A stretch of DNA of 64,000 nucleotides from contig ML679961.1 in NCBI GenBank assembly GCA_007922225.1, positions 69,172,890 to 69,236,889 of the forward strand, given 5' to 3'. Below the pieces are notes generated by a model, which worked only from the letters and a program-made list of their open reading frames with translations, did not search any database and was not told the DNA's origin. Position 1 is the stretch's first letter, and each line of letters opens with the position of its first letter. Origin of the DNA: Emydura subglobosa. Its lineage: Eukaryota > Chordata > Testudines > Chelidae. Positions 1-10,042 of this stretch are shown piece after piece. The translations under genes and the position numbers were made by a program.

Positions 1-844
1 AGCATGGCAGAGCTGCCCTAGGTTTCAAAGTTACCCACGGCGGAGGCTGTGCTGTTTGGATTTTGACCTGTTTTTCCTGTAGGATGAATGACATGGTTGT
101 AGTGTGTGAGATCATGAGCCATTATTCCTGTGACAGCTGGGAGAAGGGCAGCTAGGCTCATAGCATGCTGGTCAAAAGTGAACTTGAGAGGCTCTAGCAG
201 TCCTTAAAGGGTCTGGCTCGGATTCAGCGCTGTGTTCAGTTTCAGGCATTTTCCTGCCACTTCCAAAACAAGCTGGGGCTAATCCCATCAGACTGCCCAA
301 GTGAGCCCCAGCTATGCTCTTTGTCTCCCCCATCACCCCCCAACACTGGTAAGTTAGCACCAAGGCCTCTGGCTGCTCTGTAAGGAGAGATGGATGGACA
401 GATGTACGGTAGTTCATGGCTGAGATGCCAGTAGATGGTGCTAAGTAAGATGCAGCATTGTTCCTGTGTTTTATAAGCCCAATATAACTTCTTCTCGTGT
501 GCACTGCAAATGGCTTTGGGGGTGCAGTTCTCGACACTGGCCACAGGAAAAGGTGCAGGAGGTCTAGGGGTGAGCACCTTTAGTCCTGGTCTTTCCCAGC
601 AGAGGGCACTTTAGGGAACAGGGCAGGAAGACTGGCAGAGGAGAAGGTCTGAGTTACCCCAAACCCAGCCAATCTTAGGGTGCAAAGAGCATTTGCTGTG
701 TGGGAACTCACAGACGCTGCAGCCCTGACCTCTTGCAGCAGGAGGTGCTGTAGGCATTTACAGTTTCACTATTTACTAACCCCTGGGGCTATTTCATTAG
801 TGACTTTTGTGCTGTGACATTTCCTCTAACACCTGCATTTGACA

Positions 845-945
845 CCTTGGGCTAATTAGATGAGTCATCTGCAGTGATTGAGGGGAGGGGAGGGTGATTT
901 CCATTCTGCCTGGGAGAACTGAATCAGCATTAGCTGCGGGTGGCT
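845..945. promoter_or_regulatory. Possible enhancer block: homeobox, AP-1 and MAF-like motifs
   Basis: The palindrome CTAATTAG (852-859, homeodomain-type) runs directly into ATGAGTCAT (860-868), a perfect AP-1 site. About 60 bases on lies TGAATCAGCA, one mismatch from an NF-E2/MAF half element. The clustering is suggestive only; conservation is unknown to me. Confidence 0.3.
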
Positions 946-2654
946 CCTTATGACATTTTTCTCTTATTGGTGGTGAACGATGATTATATCGAAGCCGTGG
1001 CTGCCAGCAGGAGGGCTTGGGGAAGGCCTGTACTATGAGGTCTCCTGAGTTATGTGGTGCACCTGTTCCCAGAATGTGGCATGCCAGCTGCAGGGAGTTG
1101 TTCCAGGAGCTGCTACTAATAAATATCCTGGCAAGGGCGAGAGGAGCAGGAGGACGAATATTTCTGTCTTTCTCCTTTCATGTCCATTGCTGCTGTCATC
1201 CTGGTTTTGCAGGGGAGGGCTTCACGCTTTCTGTACGTTGTGATTCTTTTTCAGGCAAGCCACTGGGCGCTTTGCCTGCATATAGTGCCCATGTCTGGCC
1301 CCTGTGCACCTGAAGGGAAAAGATGGGATAGCAGAGAAAGGGCAAGTAGTATCATACCCAGGGCTGGCACTGAGCAAAGAGAGAGGGAGGAGTCTTTGGA
1401 CCTCTGCAGGGCTGGGACAACTGCAGCTATCCCCTGCCAATCTCCTCAGCTGCAGGAGGACAGGTCAGGGTGTGGCACTGGAGTTTGCAGAGATTCTGCT
1501 GCATACAGTTGTTGATTCTGCCTCTGAGGGGAGCAATCCTAGCTCACTCTTCAGCTGGGAGCAGCGCTGATGTGTGGCTCCCCCAGGGGGTGGTCTCTGG
1601 GGGCAGCCAGCAGCTGCTGCTGGGGGAATGGATGGACTCTGAAGTGGGGCTGGAAGGAGGTCCTCGGGAACTCTTCTCAACTCTCCCGCTTCCCCATTTA
1701 GTAAAGGCATTTTCTAATTCGAGGGTGGTTCTCTGCAAGGTAGCAGCTGCTGTTTCTCTGTGGGGAAGGGTGGGAATGGGCAGGGACAGCCCATCTTTGA
1801 AGCACAGACCCCATCTGAGCATTTCCTGCCATGGGCCTATGACTGTGTGGCAGAATAGGTTAGCATAAATCCTAGGGGAGCAAAGTCCTTTGGAGTCACT
1901 ACTTGTTATCACTGCACCCTAGGGTGAGACTCAGCCAGGCAGCAGAGGGGGCTGTCATGCCTGGGGGGGGAGGAGCTCCAGCACTGCTCACCAGCACACC
2001 TTTTATTGGCTACCTGGTTGGAAGAATAAAATGGGCTTTTAACAGATGCCTGAAGATTTAGGCTGAAGGTGGGTCTTTTGGGCTGGATGCCATGGAATGG
2101 GGGCCTGCAAGGTGACCTTCATTATTGACTAACACTAAGCAACACAGGACAACTTGTATGGGACCTTTAAGAATTGTAAGTGCTATCTGGTTACTGCACT
2201 TTTAAGGTCTGGAACATTCTCAGTGGCAGAGTTTGAAGCACTTGTCAGCTGGAGTTTGTAGGAAACTGAGCTGAGCAATTAAGTGGGGCTGGAGGTGGCG
2301 TGTAAAGGGACTCGGGGTGCGCTCCATGACTTAGGCTGAGCATCGCGGCCCCTAGAAAATCACAGGAACGACACTGGGATCCACAAAGCCTGGGCTGCCT
2401 ATACAAGGAATGGGGAGAATGAGGCGCCTTAGAATGGGATCCACAAAAGCCAGCATGCAAGGCAGGGAGTCCCCTCAGCTAGCCAGTGGGAGATGCTGAC
2501 GGGAGGGGTGTGACCTCTCAGAGATAAGAATCTCCTTGCAGCCCAGCCCCAGGCACGCTGGCTTAGTGATCCATGAACCAGCCAATGTTTCTTGCAGGAA
2601 TGAGTTGGGGGCCTGCCTCGCTTCACATAAAACAGCTGCAGGAAGACATGCTGT

Positions 2655-3335
2655 CCAGCTTGTAACCCAGTGACTAGCACACACACCTGGGATATTAGAG
2701 ATGCAGGTTCAATTCCTTTCTCCTCCCCACCACCACCTCCTTCTTAAGGGGGAGAAAGGATTGGAACTGGGGTCTCCCACCACTCCAGAGATTGCTCTAA
2801 CCACTGAGCTCTGGGAGCTTCTGATGGGGAGGGGAGCTGCCCTCAATTTCTCCTGTTGCAGCTGTTCCACTGTGGCAAAATAATGAAAGTGATTGGAGCA
2901 AGGAGGGGACTGGACCCTGGGTCTCCTACTTACTAGGTGGGTGTCTTTACCACAAGGTTAAAGAGTCCTTCTTACTGTCCAATCCAATGACCATTTAAGT
3001 ATTTGTCCACAGTGATGGAAGAGTCTTTTTGTCAGAGAGAGGGAAAATGACTCTGTAGTGCAGTATTAGGGCACCCACCTGGGAGATGGGAGGCCCAGGG
3101 TCCAGTCCCTGCTCTGCTGATGGTTTCGTTATTTATTCACAGTGGCACAACTTCAACAGGAGAGCCTGAGGGAGCCCCACATTGGAATATCCCATTGCTC
3201 AGTGGTTACTGCAACATCCTGAAAAGCAGGAGAGCCCTGTTCCAATCCTTTCTCCCACTCCAGCAGAGAGGGGGAAATTGAACCTGGGCATGCCACAACA
3301 CAGAGGAGGGTTCCCACCACTGGGCTAAAAGCCAT
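2655..3335. repeat. Cluster of tRNA-like SINE units in inverted pairs
   Basis: Six tRNA-like modules of about 60-70 bases can be read, each with an A-box-like part (for example CAGTGGTTACTGCAAC, TGCAGTATTAGGGCACCCAC) and a B-box-like part (GGTTCAATTCC, GGTCCAGTCCC, GTTCCAATCC). Orientation alternates: plus near 2661, minus near 2760-2820, minus near 2905-2970, plus near 3055-3120, plus near 3190-3260, minus near 3265-3330. They therefore form three head-to-head or tail-to-tail pairs. A pair of the last type recurs at 51895-52060. I do not know the family name. Confidence 0.6.
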
Positions 3336-3559
3336 AAGCTAGGCAACACAGTGATGTTACCTTTGCTCAGATTTTGAACGGGTCCTGCTCTGGTAAGCAG
3401 CCTCTGAGCTCACCTACCAGATGGGGACCCACACGGACATAGGTGGCCAAATACCTGTCTTCTGCTGCTTCATGGCTCACTCTGGGGCTGAGGGAGGAGA
3501 CAGGTGTCTGAGCACGTCGAGGGAAGCAGGCGCACACATGCCCTGAAACATAGGCACCT

Positions 3560-3735
3560 AGGGAACTTTTATTGTGCAAACTTACGCACCAAGTTTAGGT
3601 GCCTACAGGGTTCGGCAGGAATTTAGTGGCTGTCAGTGGAGCCAGAACTGGGACTTAGCTGCCTAAACTCAAAATTTAGGCACCTAAACCCCAGATTTAG
3701 GCTCTAAGTACCTTTATGAATCTAGGCCCTTCTTC
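3560..3735. repeat. GCCTAAA-rich palindromic interspersed repeat
   Basis: Contains the inverted motif pair TTTAGGTGCCTA (near 3594) and TTAGGCACCTAAA (near 3673) and ends TTTATGAATCTAGGCCC. Related wording recurs around 52140-52480. This is an old dispersed repeat; class unknown to me. Confidence 0.5.
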
Positions 3736-4463
3736 CTGTGCTAACTCTTTTGCCAGTTAGTTTTTTGGTTGTTCTGATCCAGTTAGTCACTGTAGTTAAA
3801 CTGATAAGTGTGACTGTTGGGGGGTTACAGCAATGATCAAAGGCGCCTAAAATGACTATTTTGAACAGCTCCATAATTTAGCTTGGGGGCTGTGATAGCA
3901 GGAGTATGTTTCAAGAAGATGAAGGGAAATGGCTACTGTCAGCTAGGAGGTTTGGTCTTCTCAGCATACATCAGTTTTAAAGGGCTGGAGACTTCAGAAC
4001 ACTTCCTTTTGAAAGCACCATTCCTGGGTCACGTTCCCTTGTTAGCCCAGAATGTGTGGGAATAGCAAAGGAAAATACGCTAGAGCCCTTATCTGTGTGA
4101 TGCCCTCAGGAAGGCTTCACAGAGAAAATAAAAAGGAGGGCTCTCTCCTGCTGGAGCTTCCAGTGCTGGAGAACGAAGCGATCACAAGATACAGGAAGAG
4201 ACAACATTGCACAATGGGGAGAGCTGGAGTCTTGTGCACTGTCACAGGGTTAGGTGGTTGCTTGTTTGTGCAAGGTACCAGTGAAAAAACTCCCCCCATC
4301 ACTACTTAAGCCCATCTAAGTGCTACAAACAATGAGCCCTCCCCCCCCACCAGAAATGCATGGAGGAAACAGCTAGAATAGCAACCCCTATATACTGTCC
4401 CTCTACATCTTTCTGCCTCACCGTCTTCCCCTAGTGAGAGACCCTGCAAGACTTAACGCAGAG

Positions 4464-4902
4464 CAGTGGTTCTCTACTGGGGGCACACATACCCCTGGGG
4501 GTACGCAGAGGTCTGCCAGGGGATACATCAATTCATCTAGATAGTTGCCTAGTTTTACCACAGGCTACAGAAAAAGCACTAGCGAAGTCAGTACAAACTA
4601 AACTTTCATACAGACAATGACTTGTTTATACTGCTCTATATAAGATACACTGAAATGTAAGTACAATGTTTATATTCCAATTGATTTGTTTTATAATTAT
4701 ATGGTAAAAATGAGAAAAAAAATGGATAAAAAGTAATTTTTCAGTAATAGTGTGCTGTGGCACTTTTGTATTTTTATAAAAAGCTTTTTTTTTTCCTGAT
4801 TTTGTAAGCAATTAGTTTTTAAGCGAGGTGAAGCTTGGGAGATGCAAGACAAATCAGACTCCCGCAAAGGGTACAGCAGTCTGGAAAGGTTGAGAACCAC
4901 TG
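4464..4902. mobile_element. hAT-type MITE (439 bp)
   Basis: Begins CAGTGGTTCTCTAC and ends GGTTGAGAACCACTG, a terminal inverted repeat of the hAT CAGTGGTTCTCAA type. Flanks ACGCAGAG and CCCTAGAG match at five of eight positions, which fits a decayed 8-bp target duplication. The AT-rich interior has no coding capacity. It is a non-autonomous DNA transposon relic. Confidence 0.85.
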
Positions 4903-5954
4903 CCCTAGAGAGTGTGAATTATTTTAAATGCATGTCATGTCAGACATTGTAAATGACCAGCAAGTGCTGCCCAGCCCAGGGTACAAACTGCAGCCATGTA
5001 GCTCGTAGGGCAAAAAGTGAAGTCCCATTTCCTTTTCTCTCCTTTATGATTGTGGACTTCAAAAGAGGTGGAAATCTGCCTCTCCCTGCCTAAGGACTCT
5101 GGAGAGAGACCACGTCAGATAGTAACCAGCCAGGGGCACAACATCAGATCCTAAAGTGACAGGTTCAAACTCATCCAAGGCAGACTCTCAGACCCTAGTC
5201 AGGTAGCAGATCCAACTCAGCTCCACATGAAGAAAATGGTCAAATAACAAGCCTTGTTGTTTCAAATGGGTGACATCAGTTTAGATTCACACCCTGGCTG
5301 CACAAAAATAACAATCCTTTGTTCTTCCATGAAAGCTCTCAAAGGTCTCACAAACAGCAAGCGTCACCACTCCAGCCCTTTCCCTGTGATGCAGTGTAGT
5401 AAAGAATTCTATCCATCTGGGGCTGCAGAGGCATAATGGTCTGGTACAAGAAGGGACATGCAGCTCTTTCCATACTGCACAGCTGAGACCACAGCTAGAA
5501 TACAGCATACAGTCCTGGGCACCTCACTCCCAGAAAGATGCGGACAGCGTTTGGTTAGTTTTCCATCTCTGTAAAGTTCCAAGTGTGAAAGCAGCAAGTA
5601 AGAGGGGATCTGAACAAAAGGCAGGCCACAAGCTGGAGACATAAGAAGGGGCCACTTCAATTCCTCAATCTGTGATGGATCCATTTGGCACTTTCTAGAA
5701 AACCAAGGACCAGATTCTCTATTGCCCTGCACCTCATGCAAAGTAGGTGTCAAATGCTACCACTTTTGCTGGAGTAAATGGCCACAATAGGTGGATGACA
5801 GAGAAGCAGGCCCAAAGTCTTTATCTTAAAAGTAGGTGCAGGCATTTTGTTGTGATGCTAATGAAGAGCTTGAAGTGCGGCTTTAACTGTAATGAAACCT
5901 CACCTATGGAGTACTAATGATGCCTCTGTCATATAGACATAATGGCTCTAGGCC

Positions 5955-6165
5955 CATTGGTAGCACTTTACAGATTTTTATTCATAATTCTTGCCAACCT
6001 GTGGAAGGAAGGCAGTAGCCCTGTGTTACAGATGTGGGAATCTGAGGCACAGGGATTGTGACTTGCCCACAGCTACAAAACAAGTCACTGGCCCAGGTGA
6101 AAACAGAACTCCTGAGGTCACGCCAACATGCCATCTTTGACCACTAGGTAATACTGCTTAGGGTA
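5955..6165 (-). repeat. MIR/CORE-SINE relic
   Basis: Reads in the antisense direction of the MIR core: TGTTACAGATGTGGGAATCT, GAGGCACAGGGATTGTGACT and TTGCCCACAGCTA in order, then a tRNA-like remnant with ACCACTAGGTAATACTGC. Confidence 0.75.
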
Positions 6166-6264
6166 TTCTGTGCCTGTAGGAAGAGCTGGGCTTTCAGGGA
6201 GCACTAGACATTAGGGGCAATGTTGCACATACAAGATGATGGAAAGAAAAGACCAAACAAAGTG

Positions 6265-6815
6265 CTGATGCTGCATCTTTTTTTTAATTTTGCTTCTCTA
6301 AAGCGACTGCAGAGCAAGTGACAGGAGGAAAAAAGTCATTAAAAAAAAAAAAAAAAAAGGAAAAGGCAGCTGCTGGGCTATAAGGGGGAAAAGAGCCCCC
6401 AAAAGGGAGGAAATTCATAGAGGCCAAGCCCGCACTAACTTGTAATAAAATACAATACTGAAAATAGGATCAGAGAGTCTCCAAAATACAATATCTTAAG
6501 GATTGGCAATAATACAAAATAAGGTTCATTATGTACAAACAATTTCTGCTCTTCATCTCTGTACAACGGTGTGAATGGGAGGCACACGTGGGCAGTGCAG
6601 AGTGGAATTGCTGGGTAGGGAGATGTGGGGGAAGAGGGTACACTCAGAACTGAGAGTGGTTCTGTAGCTGGAGCGGGGCACAGGGAAGGGAGGTGCAGTG
6701 GTATTTGGTGACTAGTGGGTCCTGTATGGGCCTTGACTGGAGTAGAGTTGTTCTGAAGGACCTTCCTCTTCCCATCCCCATAGCAGAGTGCATGTGGAAT
6801 TGTGGCTGGGGTTTG
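6265..6815 (-). other. CREB3L1: Probable 3' untranslated region of CREB3L1
   Basis: Follows the proposed stop codon. On the minus strand the distal half is T-rich, with repeated TTGTATTTT-type stretches and an 18-base T run (A run at 6341-6358 on the plus strand), and ends in a poly(A) signal context. No repeat is recognised in it. The upstream boundary depends on the tentative exon 12 call. Confidence 0.55.
6283..6288 (-). terminator. Poly(A) signal ATTAAA for CREB3L1
   Basis: On the minus strand the sequence reads GCAAAATTAAAAAAAAGATG, giving the common variant hexamer ATTAAA. About 20-40 bases further on comes a GT/T-rich stretch (TTTGTTTGGTCTTTTC), the expected downstream element, so cleavage near 6260-6270 is inferred. 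Confidence 0.55.
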
Positions 6816-6840
6816 CTATGTCCAGGTCTGTCCCAAGTGG
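6816..6840 (-). CDS. CREB3L1: CREB3L1 exon 12, coding part (short C-terminus, tentative)
   Basis: A strong acceptor with a long pyrimidine tract (minus strand, about 6885 down to 6841, ending TGTCTCTTGGAG) opens a frame that fits the phase of exon 11 and reads S-HLGQTWT then TAG at 6816-6818. The human tail is RDLGPNTTIKLS, so only the LG and the general position agree. The assignment rests on the splice signal, the phase and the 3'-UTR-like sequence that follows. If right, the tail is shorter and lacks the final N-T-T sequon of human. The true terminal exon could lie elsewhere. Confidence 0.5.
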
Positions 6841-9199
6841 CTCCAAGAGACAAACAAAACAAAAAGGAGAAGAGAGGGAAGTGAGGGCAGCCCCACTGCT
6901 CCTTCCTGCTCCCTGACTTGAAGCCCACAAGTCAGCAAGAGCCTTCCCATCCCTCCTCCACTGGGAGTCACTCAGAAATGGTAAAAAGCCCCCTCCTAGT
7001 TTGCAGTCTCAGAGTGGAGGAGGAGGCAGGTGGACAGAGAAGAAGAGATGGCCAGCAGCAAAATGTTGAGAGGGGACTTCTTTTTATGGTTATTATTTGA
7101 GGGGGCGGTATTGAGAAAAATAAACCAAAGAAGTGTCTGGAGGAGAGTGAGAACTGGCAAAGACATGGTAACTCCTATTTACAAAAGTAGAGCAACCCAG
7201 GCCAGGTCTGATCTCAGGGAGGGCTCCAGGCACTGGGTCCTGAATAATTATTTTGACAAGGGGCAGCTGAGGGAAGAGGAGCAAGGAAACATGCAACTCT
7301 TCTAGCAGAGCCTTCCTGGGGAAGGAGAATAGACCAAAACTAGCATCTGGGAGCTACAGAGAGATTTTATGGGAGGGAACCTCCCCAAGTAGGAGTGAGG
7401 CCTCTGACAGGGCTAGAAATTAAGCAGTTTCAACACCAGATTCAGCACGTCTGGCGTTAGTGGGGTGAAAACCTTGGTAACTGTGGTGCCAGCATCTAGA
7501 GAGTGGAGACCCATGACTGTCTTGGGTGACCCTTGTTTATTCCATTTACTATGCATATTGGGGCCTACCACCATGTGACGGAGAACCTCATTCCATAAGG
7601 AAGTGTCTGTGGGGAGCGGGCAGGAAAGATCACACTCTGTTTTAAGGAGCTCTGGTTTCCCAGGAGCTTCAGACTGAATTTTAAGTCTATTTGTCAGAAT
7701 CTGGGACCTTCCCCATGACATTTGTGTGCTGATCTCTGCACATAGTTGGAATGGAAGTTACATGGGCACAGACAACTAGATCAAAGTAGGTCTTCTCTAA
7801 GCTGAAGCAGTTGCATATTACCATGGGTCAAGAGGAGGAAATTATCTGACTCCCAAAGTCTCTAGGAGATTAACACCAACGTTTCCTGCCCATAGCCCCT
7901 CAGATGGCAATAAACCCAGCGCTCTCTCCTTCAGATGCATCTGATATGAGCAACAGGTACAAAATGGGGCACTGCTCCCTGAATCCAGAAGCTTTTGGGA
8001 ATGAGTTGGATACCTCTGGGGTCACATACAGATCTCCTTCTCCTCCAGCCCAGCAACAGGGTGAGCTCACACTGGTGAGGCAATGCTCACACGGAGAGGT
8101 GAGAAGGGCTTGGCCAGACACTATCCCTGGTTCTGGCAATCACTGTGAATCAGAACTAACATGGGCTGTGCGGAAGTGACAGGGTGAACCCACGGCCGGT
8201 ATGGGAGTGTCTGAATGCAGTGTCCTCTCCCACCAAGTCCCCTCAATCTCTCAGATAGGAGGGGATTCTGCATCCAGAAGGATGAGGCCTTGAGGTTTGG
8301 CAACTGCTACAAATATTCAGCTGTGTCACTGGAGCGTGCCTCCCTGAGGAAAAGAAAAGACAGCAATCAGATTGACTGGGTTTACCATCTATTCCTAGCC
8401 ATGGGTACTGCTCCAACCCTAGCCAAGGAAGGGGCATTTTCCTTCCCACGCACTGAGCCCATTTCTTGCCACAATTCCAGGAGAGTTAATTTCATGCCTC
8501 CCCTTATTTCAGTTCTGGGAGAAGAGAACTGCTCTGGGATCCATTTTATCCTCTCCCTTTATTTCCACACCCTCCCCCCCCCCCACTCAATGATCTGCAC
8601 CTAGCTGATCTGCCCTTCTGCCCAGAAGGGTGAGGAGTGAGAGGAAACTTCAGTCCTGTCTCTGTGCCCCATTTAGATGATGGCCTCGCTGCTCAGACTA
8701 TCTATCTACAATGGGAGGACCAATTGTGGGCCAATCTACAAAGAGGGCCAATTAGGAGGGTGTTTTCTGTGACATGGGTTTGTACTGATCAGGATGGAGA
8801 CTCCCAGCCCATTGGACCTGGGCATGACTTGCCTGCAAATGTTGGAACCCCTTACCCATCCAGCCCCTCCATGTCTACTGGTCACTGTGCCAAGCAACAC
8901 CACCTTATGGACCTTAGTGTGGTCCCCACCCTTCTGATCCATGGAGCCCCCGTGGTCCTCTGCTCCCTACAGGCAGTGGCCCCCGGCAGCCACAGTTGCT
9001 AGATTAGTGCACTCCCAGGAGACAGGAACAGGAAGGGAGCTCATCTATCCTGCCAGCTCTGAGTCATCCTCAAAGAGCTCCCCTTGCTGGGAGCACAGGG
9101 CTAGTCTGATGTTCTCCCTCTCTCAGAAGTCATTCTGTGGTTTGGCAACAAAGGCCCAGGAATGGGCGGGGCAGGGAGGGGAGTTTCCAGCCTGCTTAC
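6841..9199 (-). other. CREB3L1 intron 11
   Basis: GT at 9198-9199 and AG at 6841-6842 on the minus strand. No recognised transposon boundary. A C-run of about 12 lies at 8573-8584. Open frames on both strands here have no recognisable protein content. Confidence 0.5.
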
Positions 9200-9464
9200 C
9201 TCTCATGGAACTGCTCTTTGAGGTGGGTAACAGTTGGGTCACTTCGGTTCTGGTCTGGGCGCTCCAACTGGGATTTGCTCATGTACTTGACTGTCTCGTG
9301 GCCCCTGGCCAAGTAGCCCTGTATGCGCTCCTGAGGCCTTCTCTCCTCAGACTGCCCTTCATCAGTCTCCCAGCCCTCAGGACGCTCCACAGGGAGGAAG
9401 GAGCTGTAGCCATCCTCTAAGGAGCCAGCACCCTCATCATAGAACAGGAGGCTCCGTGACTGAA
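9200..9464 (-). CDS. CREB3L1: CREB3L1 exon 11 (lumenal domain with S1P site)
   Basis: Encodes about 88 residues containing SRSLLFYDEGAGSLEDGYSS and ending LKEQFHE plus two bases. Two acceptors are possible, TTTACAG before 9464 and TTCAG a few bases later; only the first keeps the frame. The donor is GAGAG|GTAAGC. RSLL fits the RxxL consensus for site-1 protease. An N-R-S sequon follows, consistent with a glycosylated lumenal tail. The middle of the exon is much less conserved than the bZIP, as usual for this domain. Confidence 0.94.
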
Positions 9465-9927
9465 CTGTAAATGGGGAGAGCACCATTAAATGCTGAGAAC
9501 AGGAACAGACCCTAGGGGAACAAGCCACACGTGCTGATCATCCAGCACACAGTCACATAAGCACATTGTAATCCACACACCAACACAGACTGTCCCACTT
9601 CAGCTGCCTGAGGCCAACACCTATGTACCGACACAACGCCCCTGGAATACACTCAGCCTGCTCTGTGAGGACTGGAGATGAGTCCGATTGTCTTCTCCCA
9701 TCGTGTTTTTTAACATCTGTCATGCTTTGGTACAATGGCAAATGGAGACACAAAACTGCTATAAGCAGGGCTCTGCTTTGAGAAAGCTCTCCCTAGCAGG
9801 GCCCCAGCAGGTACAGGCAGGACACTGCTGTGAGGAAGCGATCCCTGCCGCATGTGTATCTGGAGGAGAGGTGCTGGGAGCATTTCCAGGGGATCAAAGG
9901 AACGTGTCATGTCGGACTCACTCTTAC

Positions 9928-10042
9928 TGGTTGTATAAATGTCTGGTGCCGGAGTTGCTTTCACTGTCTGTGATGTGGAGGAGAATTCTGGAAGACATGG
10001 CATCATGGATCCCAGGACCAGAACGAAGCACAGAGCCAGCAC
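9928..10042 (-). CDS. CREB3L1: CREB3L1 exon 10 (transmembrane segment)
   Basis: Encodes 38 residues starting VLALCFVLVLGSMMPCLPEF. The acceptor is TCTCACCCCAG before 10042 and the donor is ACCA|GTAAGA. With the last residues of exon 9 it makes a hydrophobic span of about 16-18 residues followed by the conserved PCLPEFSS. In the family this is the ER anchor and S2P substrate; what follows is lumenal. The stretch after SQTVK is diverged from human. Confidence 0.96.

Larger units (their letters stand above)
1..6264. other. Sequence downstream of CREB3L1, no gene recognised
   Basis: No exon with conserved protein content was found on either strand. The stretch holds a motif block near 850-1000, tRNA-like repeats (2655-3335), a palindromic repeat (3560-3735), an hAT MITE (4464-4902) and a MIR relic (5955-6165). 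In human, DGKZ follows CREB3L1, so the next gene would be expected on the minus strand beyond position 1 (inference from known synteny). Open frames here are short and look like chance. Confidence 0.7.

Noticed and set aside
2655..3335. Functional tRNA genes
   Set aside because: A- and B-box-like parts are present, but the modules lack a closed cloverleaf and acceptor stem pairing and occur in inverted pairs, as in SINE-derived repeats.
6341..6358. A run as the tail of a processed retrocopy on the plus strand
   Set aside because: No coding remnant precedes it. It reads better as the U run in the minus-strand CREB3L1 3' UTR.
6644..6930. Two other minus-strand frames (RPGHSKPQ..., DLDIANPSHNS...) as exon 12 coding sequence
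   Set aside because: The first needs a later acceptor inside GGGACAG with a poor pyrimidine tract and gives a long unrelated tail. The second has no acceptor in the right phase.
7413..7721. Minus-strand open frame ending KLLNF as an alternative CREB3L1 terminal exon
   Set aside because: It ends superficially like the human KLS tail, but nothing before it matches CREB3L1 and 3'-UTR-like sequence with a poly(A) signal lies further on near 6.3 kb.
8215..9420. Several plus-strand open frames of 120-160 codons
   Set aside because: They lie in intron 11 or opposite exon 11; composition and content look like chance or shadow frames.
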